NCBI GenBank assembly: GCA_036565725.1
Contig: DATCXQ010000045.1
Coordinates: forward strand, 1 to 5,805
Length of the DNA: 5,805 nucleotides
Source: JAJVID01 sp036565725
GTDB lineage: Bacteria; Acidobacteriota; Blastocatellia; RBC074
Direction of reading: 5' to 3'
In this document: one piece after another, positions 1 through 4,332 of the stretch
How the letters are laid out: every line of letters starts with the position of its first letter
Numbering within the stretch: position 1 is the first letter of the stretch
Notes under the pieces: generated by a model
The model's input: only the letters and a program-made list of their open reading frames with translations
Database searches by the model: none
What the model was told of the DNA's origin: nothing
Made by a program: the position numbers and the translations under genes

Positions 1-694
1 CCTGCTGCGCGACCTGCCGCAGCTCAGAAAAATACTGACCGAGGTCAAACGCGCGATCACCGTCCCGATGACGGTGAAGATCCGCGCGGGCTGGGACGAG
101 CAGTCAATCAACTGCGTCGAGGTCGCGAAACTGATCGAGGATTGCGGCGGCGCGATGGTCACGCTGCACGGGCGTACGCGCGTGCAGGCTTACAAGGGCT
201 GGGCCGACTGGGACCTTGTGAGCGAGATCAAACGCCATGTCTCGATCCCGGTTTCGGGCAGCGGCGACATCCTCAAGCCTGAAGACGCAATGCGGCGATT
301 CGACGAGACGGGCTGCGACGCCGTGCATATCGGGCGCGGCGCGATCGCCAACCCATACATCTTCCGACAGACGTGGGAGACGATGAACGGTCTCGAACCG
401 TATCAACCGCCGCCGCGCGAGATGCATGACCTGCTCTTGGAATTCCGCGACAACCTGCGCGAACACATGCCCGAAAGAGGCGTGATCGGAAGGATGAAGA
501 TGCTCTCGGCCCAATTCCTGCGCGGCGTCCCCGGCGGCGCTCACATCCGCACGGCCGTGCTGCGCTCGCAATCGGTCGAAGAAATGGAGCCGCTCTTCGA
601 GGAGTATTTCGCGCTCGCCGAAATTTTTGGAATTGACGCCGAGTTGCAGAGCGCGCCCGACGAACAAGCGGAATTGGCCGAGTGCGGCGTATAA
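1..694 (+). CDS. dusB: tRNA-dihydrouridine synthase, DusB type (5' end missing)
   Basis: This flavoenzyme family reduces a specific uridine in the tRNA D-loop to dihydrouridine using FMN and NAD(P)H in the cytoplasm. The reading frame is open from position 2, giving 230 visible residues before the TAA at 692-694. Full-length DusB proteins have roughly 320-350 residues, so about the first third is outside the window, including the catalytic cysteine. Seen in order: TVKIRAGWD (core barrel strand with the conserved KIR), HGRTR at 167-181 (a Dus signature), IPVSGSGDI (the FMN-phosphate loop, usually GNGDI), and IGRGAIANPYIFRQ, the family's IGRGxxxNPW/YIF motif. The C-terminal helical tRNA-binding part follows, with MKMLSAQFLRGVPGG. 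The NPYIF and helical tail resemble the nifR3/DusB branch more than DusA or DusC, but the subfamily is inferred. ATG codons inside the visible part are not the true start. The gene converges on the next one across 43 nt, and I see no clear terminator there. Confidence 0.93.
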   Translation, partial: LLRDLPQLRKILTEVKRAITVPMTVKIRAGWDEQSINCVEVAKLIEDCGGAMVTLHGRTRVQAYKGWADWDLVSEIKRHVSIPVSGSGDILKPEDAMRRFDETGCDAVHIGRGAIANPYIFRQTWETMNGLEPYQPPPREMHDLLLEFRDNLREHMPERGVIGRMKMLSAQFLRGVPGGAHIRTAVLRSQSVEEMEPLFEEYFALAEIFGIDAELQSAPDEQAELAECGV

Positions 695-737
695 GAAATT
701 CGTGGCTGCGCCCTGGTTCGCACAGAAGGCTCACGGT

Positions 738-1163
738 TCACCGCATCTCGCCACTAAGCACTAAAACGATGGGCAGCACCAGCGCTACGGATAAACCGGC
801 GATCAGGCCGAAGAGGCGGCCTTTTCGGCCGACACGGTTGCCGAGCATGCCTTTTTCGCCATATCCTTCATCAACCTTCTTCACTTCACTATATTGAAAG
901 GTGTAATTGGTTTTGCGGTCGACCTCAGTGATCTCAAAATCAGTATCGCTGATGCGCAGGACGAAGCCATGGTATTTTTTTCCGTTGATGTGAAAGACTG
1001 TGATGTCCTCTCTGACCCCTATTCTGTTGACTTTTGCTTTCACCTTCTCGATTCGCGTATCCGAAGACTTCGGCGTTTGAACAGGGTCAGCGATACCAAC
1101 AGCCGGAATCCGGACGATCAGGATGAGCATAAAAATGATCGTGATCAGACTTTTGTCGAACAT
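738..1163 (-). CDS. Small exported/membrane protein with Sm-like barrel, function unknown
   Basis: The protein has 141 residues. I chose the ATG at 1161-1163 because GGAGG lies 9 nt upstream and a signal-like N-terminus follows at once. The frame stays open upstream to 1412, but that part does not look like protein. Residues 6-17 (LITIIFMLILIV) form a hydrophobic core and a cleavage site is plausible after GIA (about residue 25). Residues 35-48 are a charged helix (RIEKVKAKVNRIGV). Residues 50-98 alternate like a small beta-barrel: an 'ITVFHINGKKYHGFV' strand-turn-strand, then 'DFEITEVDRKTNYTFQYSEVKKVD'. This recalls the acidobacterial pattern 'VTVKLKDGTKLKGY...F.VTD..TG....IPYADV..V', an Sm/LSm-like fold. 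That resemblance is from memory. Residues 118-136 are a hydrophobic helix, so the product is probably membrane-anchored at its C-terminus with the barrel outside the cytoplasm. It lies alone, convergent with dusB. Function unknown. Confidence 0.78.
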   Translation of the reverse strand: MFDKSLITIIFMLILIVRIPAVGIADPVQTPKSSDTRIEKVKAKVNRIGVREDITVFHINGKKYHGFVLRISDTDFEITEVDRKTNYTFQYSEVKKVDEGYGEKGMLGNRVGRKGRLFGLIAGLSVALVLPIVLVLSGEMR

Positions 1164-1172
1164 GGCTTTAAT

Positions 1173-1177
1173 CCTCC
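1173..1177 (-). promoter_or_regulatory. Shine-Dalgarno GGAGG that fixes the start at 1163
   Basis: On the minus strand GGAGG is followed by a 9-nt spacer (ATTAAAGCC) and then ATG. This supports the short 141-residue form over the 224-codon open frame that begins at 1412. Confidence 0.75.
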
Positions 1178-1498
1178 ATACACAACTATCGCTCTGCCTC
1201 GATGGCGGCGAACAGTCTATGGCAAATCGGATGCCGTGGCGGCAGGGCCGCAACTTCCGGTTTGTTCGACTATTCGATCGATGCTGGTTGAAGGGCTGAC
1301 ATCTTTTTCCGTCACTTGCCGGAATTTCCAGACATAGGACTCCTGCACACCGCCAGAATCGTTTACTCTCTGCAGAACGGAACAATAAACGAAACATCGG
1401 GCTACGGGTCAAAGAGTGGAGCGTGTAAGTAATTGGAAAGATTGATGGCCGGGGACTGAATCAGCCGCTGACACACCGATTTTCAGTCGCGTGGTCAA
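1178..1498. other. Intergenic region, no convincing gene
   Basis: About 320 nt between the start of the small exported protein and the stop of the propeller gene. The open frames crossing it are arginine-, serine- and cysteine-rich and lack signal, domain or Shine-Dalgarno support. One minus-strand frame, about 1410 down to the TAG at 1217-1219, reads somewhat protein-like (QESYVWKFRQVTEKDV). It has no ATG; the only possible start is a GTG at 1346-1348 with no ribosome site, so it could at most be a gene remnant. The region should carry the promoter of the 738-1163 gene, but I find no convincing -35/-10 pair. Confidence 0.5.
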
Positions 1499-1500
1499 TC
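1440..1500 (-). terminator. Possible stem-loop terminator after the propeller gene
   Basis: Nested complementary segments span the end of the propeller gene: GATTGA (1440-1445) with TCAATC (1495-1500), GACTGAA (1454-1460) with TTCAGTC (1482-1488), and an inner TCAG/CTGA pair (1461-1464, 1468-1471). The outer arm overlaps the stop codon. There is no strong U-run after the stem in the transcript direction (CTTTCC follows), so it is not a canonical intrinsic terminator and may be chance. Confidence 0.22.
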
Positions 1501-2737
1501 ACTTGTACCCCTGATTGAAGAATACCCACAGCCCGAGCCTGCTCGGCGCGGTCAGATCGAGCCGACCATCTCCATTCAGATCCACTACGCTGTATTGCCT
1601 GCCAAGCGCAATGCCTTCGCCCGGCGCGGCTATGGTGTGCCGTGTGAATTTCGCGTCAGAACGATTCCAACTGTAGTAGTAAATGGCGGGCGGGTCGGCG
1701 GCCCCTGGGTCGCCCCCCTCATGAGCCCAGATGCATTTGCCCGCGATCAGTTCCTCCTGGCCGTCGCCGTCCAGATCGGCCAGCGAGATGGCGTGAGCCT
1801 GCGTCCAGGATTCATCAATCACGCGCTTCTTCCACACAGTCGTCCCGTCGGCCTTCGGCGCTTGCTGCTCCCACCAATACAAACCGACGTCGTGACCGCG
1901 TCCAAATATGATATCGAGACGCCCGTCCCCGTTCAGATCTTTGACTACGAACGGGCAGCTCGGATGCGGCAGCGCGGTTTCGGGGTGAAATTTCCACGGC
2001 CCGGCGAAAGGGTCGCCCGCCGGCCGCTCGTACCAGCCGACTTCACAGAGCACGTCTTCACGACCGTCGCCGTTGACGTCGCCGAACGCATACCCATGCC
2101 CGCCGCCCTCCGCGCCGAGGACGAAGGGTTGCAACATCGGCGCGCCGTCCACGCCCTTGGTGAAGCGCCAGACTTCGAGCGGATAGTTTTTTCGGTAGCT
2201 CGCAGAATGTAACTCCGGCGCGCCGTCCTTATCGAAGTCATGCAGCGCGAACATTTCCATGTAGCCGCGGGTTCTGGCCAGCAGACGCGATTGCCAGGGT
2301 AAATGCATGTCCCAAGGTTTGCCCTGCTCCCTGGCGCTGTTCCCCGGATTCTTGTACCAATAGATGCCGTCTTCGTTCCAGCCACCGGCGATCACATCAG
2401 GCCAGCCGTCCTTGTCCACGTCATAGACGTGGTCGCTGTTGGCGCGCATATACTCCTGGGCGACGTGGTTGGGGCGAAACGTTCGCGGCGCGAAATCAGG
2501 CCCCGCAAACCAGTAAGCGCCGTATACGATGTCCGGGTGGCCGTCGCGATTGAGGTCTCCGACGGCGCAGCTTTCGTAAGGGCTCACCATGAGCTGTTTT
2601 TTGGTGAAGCGCAGGCTCTTGTTGTTGGCGCCGTTCTGCGTGGCGCCGCTGGCGAGGGCGCCGAGCAGGATAAGGCACACCACGTACTTTGACCCGTCGC
2701 CGAAAAAATCCTTGATGAGGTCTCGCGTCAGTTTCAT
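1499..2737 (-). CDS. Secreted FG-GAP/VCBS-repeat beta-propeller protein
   Basis: The protein has 412 residues. The N-terminus has a charged stretch, then a hydrophobic core at residues 18-29 (YVVCLILLGALA), reading as a Sec signal peptide with likely cleavage near residue 32. The cysteine at 21 is inside the core and does not form a lipobox. Seven calcium-loop motifs of the DxNxDGxxD type start at residues 61, 106, 167, 220, 267, 321 and 386 (for example DLNRDGHPD, DVDKDGWPD, DLNGDGRLD). They are 45-65 residues apart, as expected for a complete seven-bladed integrin-like propeller. Several blades carry an aromatic motif: YWFAGP (75-80), YWYKNP (126-131), GWYERP (234-239) and YWWEQ (287-291). 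No catalytic or anchoring domain follows; the chain ends just after the last blade. Such propellers usually bind proteins or sugars outside the cytoplasm, but the ligand cannot be told. Start: ATG at 2735-2737, preceded by AAAAGGG (2746-2752) with an 8-nt spacer. Confidence 0.9.
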   Translation of the reverse strand: MKLTRDLIKDFFGDGSKYVVCLILLGALASGATQNGANNKSLRFTKKQLMVSPYESCAVGDLNRDGHPDIVYGAYWFAGPDFAPRTFRPNHVAQEYMRANSDHVYDVDKDGWPDVIAGGWNEDGIYWYKNPGNSAREQGKPWDMHLPWQSRLLARTRGYMEMFALHDFDKDGAPELHSASYRKNYPLEVWRFTKGVDGAPMLQPFVLGAEGGGHGYAFGDVNGDGREDVLCEVGWYERPAGDPFAGPWKFHPETALPHPSCPFVVKDLNGDGRLDIIFGRGHDVGLYWWEQQAPKADGTTVWKKRVIDESWTQAHAISLADLDGDGQEELIAGKCIWAHEGGDPGAADPPAIYYYSWNRSDAKFTRHTIAAPGEGIALGRQYSVVDLNGDGRLDLTAPSRLGLWVFFNQGYK

Positions 2738-2777
2738 AGCTTTGACCCTTTTACGAAGTACATTGAAGAGCGCGCAA

Positions 2778-2783
2778 ATTATA
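2778..2783 (-). promoter_or_regulatory. Candidate -10 box (TATAAT) for the propeller gene
   Basis: Reading toward the propeller gene, the minus strand carries a perfect TATAAT in an AT-rich patch, unusual for this GC-rich window. It would place a transcript start near 2771 and a leader of about 34 nt with the AAAAGGG ribosome site. The -35 position at 17-bp spacing reads TAAGAC, a poor match to TTGACA, so either an activator is needed or the box is fortuitous. Confidence 0.4.
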
Positions 2784-2805
2784 GGCTAATGGGATCAATG
2801 GTCTT

Positions 2806-2827
2806 AGAGTGGTTTGCAAACCGCTCT
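2806..2827. repeat. 22-bp palindrome centred on GGTTTGCAAACC
   Basis: AGAG-T-GGTTTGCAAACC-G-CTCT: a perfect 12-bp core palindrome flanked by one mismatched pair and then four more matched pairs. It lies immediately upstream of the candidate promoter of the propeller gene, where an operator or activator site could sit. Its right half overlaps the outer end of the long inverted repeat, so it may instead be part of that element. Confidence 0.5.
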
Positions 2828-2987
2828 ATATTCCCGGGGCGCCAGGATCTGGATTCCGCAAGGCGCCGACTGGATCAGTACCGCGAGCGGTAGCGAGCGG
2901 CCGTTAGCAAAGTCTCCGCTCGCTACCGCTCGCGGTACTGACTCGTCGCCTCAATCCAGATCTTGGCGCCCCCGACATATAGAAGCG
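2821..2987. repeat. Long inverted repeat, MITE-like or REP-like palindromic element
   Basis: The two halves are complementary over most of about 167 nt. The inner arms, 2875-2900 and 2916-2941, are a perfect 26-bp inverted repeat around a 15-nt loop. Each contains a tandem GCGAGCGGTA-type decamer. The outer arms, 2821-2855 and 2953-2987, pair again with a few mismatches and a one-base bulge, sharing CCGCT, CTATAT, GGCGCCA and GATCTGGATT. Between them the left side has about 8 extra bases, giving an internal loop. The transcript would fold into one long hairpin. It lies 31 nt beyond the stop of the zinc-ribbon gene and upstream of the propeller promoter, so it may also end or protect that upstream mRNA. 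It encodes no transposase; a plus-strand open frame over it is a by-product of the repeat. I recall GCGAGCGGTA-type palindromes scattered through acidobacterial genomes, not checked here. Confidence 0.85.
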
Positions 2988-3018
2988 GCCCGTCGTTCGT
3001 ACTGGCGGCAGTCGCAGC

Positions 3019-4086
3019 TTATGACTGAAAACCGCACTGAAAATATTCGTTCCACGCCTTGAGACCACGATCGATCTGATCCAAGACGTCGCTATCCGGC
3101 GTGAGTCGGGTCAATTGTCCCAGCAGGTTTTCGATCTCCTCGGCGGCGCGGCCGATCGCGCCAACGTCAATAATCGTGTCCTCAATCTGCGCGCGCGCGT
3201 GGGCGAGTGATAGCGGCGCGTTAAATCGTCGTATCACCCACGAGGCGACTTCCCCTGATTGCAGTTGGATTGACGCGCGTATGACGGGCGCTCGACGCGT
3301 CGTTTCTAAATTGACATATTGATAGATCGCCATCCCTTCCCAAAGCGCATGCATATCCGGTTCATCTCCCCCAGGAAGACCGGCAAGGAACCGCACAATG
3401 AGCTCTGCGTCAAATGCATGTAACTCGTCGGTTATTAAATTCAACCACGGACTACTCTCTTTATCTTCCTGTTTAATGTCGATTCGCTCAGTGACATTTG
3501 GGTAGCTTGGACCCGTATACGTCAGGCTAAAACTCGACAGCATGCGTGGAGTTTTCCCCGGCGACCATCCGCTTCCCCCCCATCCGTGTGACAGAAAAGG
3601 AAACCTTCCCTGAAAGCCATTCAGGGCAAAGAGAGGAAAATACGCGCCCCGGACGATGGCGACAACCCCATCCGCCTCGATCTGCCGCCTCAGCGCTTCA
3701 TATTGCTTATGATGCTCCTGAAACTCCCTCTCAAACTGCTCCTGGACAATGCGCGCATCTTCAGCAATATCGAAATAAGACGGCGTAGGCGATATAGCCA
3801 AGCCTCCGGATAATGGCGGCGGCGGCGGCGGCGGCGGGAACATAAATGGGTAATCTGGCGAGGGCGGTTTGAATTCTATGTCTGGTTCTGGCGCCGATTG
3901 ATCGGTTTGGTCGATTGGTGTGAAATGAAACTCCGACCATTCGTCCGTATCCTCTTTCCCGCAGCCAGAACATTTCCACGATGCGCTCCCTTCTCCGTCG
4001 ACAGTATTGATCTCTATGTAGATCAAGGACGCGCCACAGGACATACAATGCCAGGGAAGGTGAGGTGGTAACGGCTCGCTTGTCAT
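3019..4086 (-). CDS. Unrecognised zinc-ribbon protein with polyproline linker
   Basis: The product has 355 residues with no signal peptide or membrane helix, so it is probably cytoplasmic. I placed the start at the ATG 4084-4086 because AGGAGGAA lies directly upstream; the open frame continuing to 4227 has no such site. Domains in order: a zinc ribbon with C14-x2-C17 and C39-x2-C42 (HCMSCG... KCSGCGK), likely binding one zinc ion; an acidic, proline-rich stretch (about 55-82); eight consecutive prolines at 84-91; a charged helix at about 105-138 that could form a coiled coil; a Gly/Phe/Trp-rich segment (FPFLSHGWGGSGW); a mixed alpha/beta middle; and an amphipathic helical C-terminus from about residue 285. 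I do not recognise the family. The zinc ribbon could be a nucleic-acid or protein docking module. Base composition is lower in GC than the flanking genes. The gene is divergent from the antiporter, and a palindromic element follows its stop. Confidence 0.75.
   Translation of the reverse strand: MTSEPLPPHLPWHCMSCGASLIYIEINTVDGEGSASWKCSGCGKEDTDEWSEFHFTPIDQTDQSAPEPDIEFKPPSPDYPFMFPPPPPPPPLSGGLAISPTPSYFDIAEDARIVQEQFEREFQEHHKQYEALRRQIEADGVVAIVRGAYFPLFALNGFQGRFPFLSHGWGGSGWSPGKTPRMLSSFSLTYTGPSYPNVTERIDIKQEDKESSPWLNLITDELHAFDAELIVRFLAGLPGGDEPDMHALWEGMAIYQYVNLETTRRAPVIRASIQLQSGEVASWVIRRFNAPLSLAHARAQIEDTIIDVGAIGRAAEEIENLLGQLTRLTPDSDVLDQIDRGLKAWNEYFQCGFQS
3814..3837 (-). repeat. (CCG)7CCA trinucleotide run encoding eight prolines
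   Basis: The plus strand reads seven tandem GGC units at 3815-3835. In the minus-strand gene this is seven CCG codons and one CCA. Triplet repeats can gain or lose units by slippage without shifting the frame. A run of eight prolines normally slows the ribosome and depends on elongation factor P. Confidence 0.9.
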
Positions 4087-4090
4087 ATAG

Positions 4091-4098
4091 TTCCTCCT
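4091..4098 (-). promoter_or_regulatory. Shine-Dalgarno AGGAGGAA that fixes the start at 4086
   Basis: AGGAGGAA on the minus strand ends 4 nt before the ATG, with the GGAGG core 6 nt away. This decides for the 355-residue protein rather than the longer open frame from 4227. Confidence 0.8.
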
Positions 4099-4282
4099 GG
4101 GAATCAGATTCTCTTTGGAAATATTGTCTATGTGAATAGTACTGCAGATGGGATTGTTATGGCCATTGGGACGGATCGCGAAGCCGGCAGGTTTTATCGG
4201 CTCAGCGGCGAATGCCGGTTCTCGCAATGAGACTCGACACGCGTCGGGCGCTGAATAGAAATGATGGATTCATGATGCTACG

Positions 4283-4300
4283 CTGTTTAAACCGAAACAG
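4283..4300. repeat. Short inverted repeat upstream of the antiporter gene
   Basis: CTGTTT and AAACAG are separated by six bases, ending 15 nt before the antiporter's ribosome site. The position would suit an operator or a leader hairpin, but the arms are only 6 bp and could be chance. No convincing -35/-10 pair for either divergent gene is visible in 4087-4332. Confidence 0.25.
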
Positions 4301-4315
4301 TCTTGATTTGCGCAT

Positions 4316-4323
4316 AAGGAGGT
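4316..4323 (+). promoter_or_regulatory. Strong Shine-Dalgarno AAGGAGGT for the antiporter
   Basis: AAGGAGGT, nearly a full anti-16S match, is followed by a 9-nt spacer (GGGATTGGG) and ATG at 4333-4335. This sets the antiporter start. Confidence 0.85.
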
Positions 4324-4332
4324 GGGATTGGG

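Noticed and set aside
694..738. Terminator between the convergent dusB and small-protein genes
   Set aside because: No stem of useful length or U-run is visible in the 43-nt gap.
1217..1348. Minus-strand open stretch starting GTG, reading QESYVWKFRQVTEKDV, ending TAG at 1217-1219
   Set aside because: It looks somewhat protein-like but has no ribosome site, only a GTG start and 43 residues. It could be a remnant but cannot be called a gene.
1164..1412. N-terminal extension of the small exported protein back to 1412
   Set aside because: The extension is Arg/Ser/Cys-rich with no fold-like pattern, and it would bury the signal peptide. A good GGAGG and ATG lie at 1173-1177 and 1161-1163.
1595..2212. 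Plus-strand 205-codon open frame opposite the propeller gene
   Set aside because: It is antisense to regularly spaced calcium-loop motifs and has no domain or start signal of its own.
2814..3062. Plus-strand open frame of 82 codons over the palindromic element
   Set aside because: It is created by translating the inverted repeat. It has no ribosome site and runs into the antisense end of the zinc-ribbon gene.
4087..4227. N-terminal extension of the zinc-ribbon protein back to 4227
   Set aside because: AGGAGGAA is positioned for the ATG at 4084-4086, and the upstream codons overlap the divergent promoter region.
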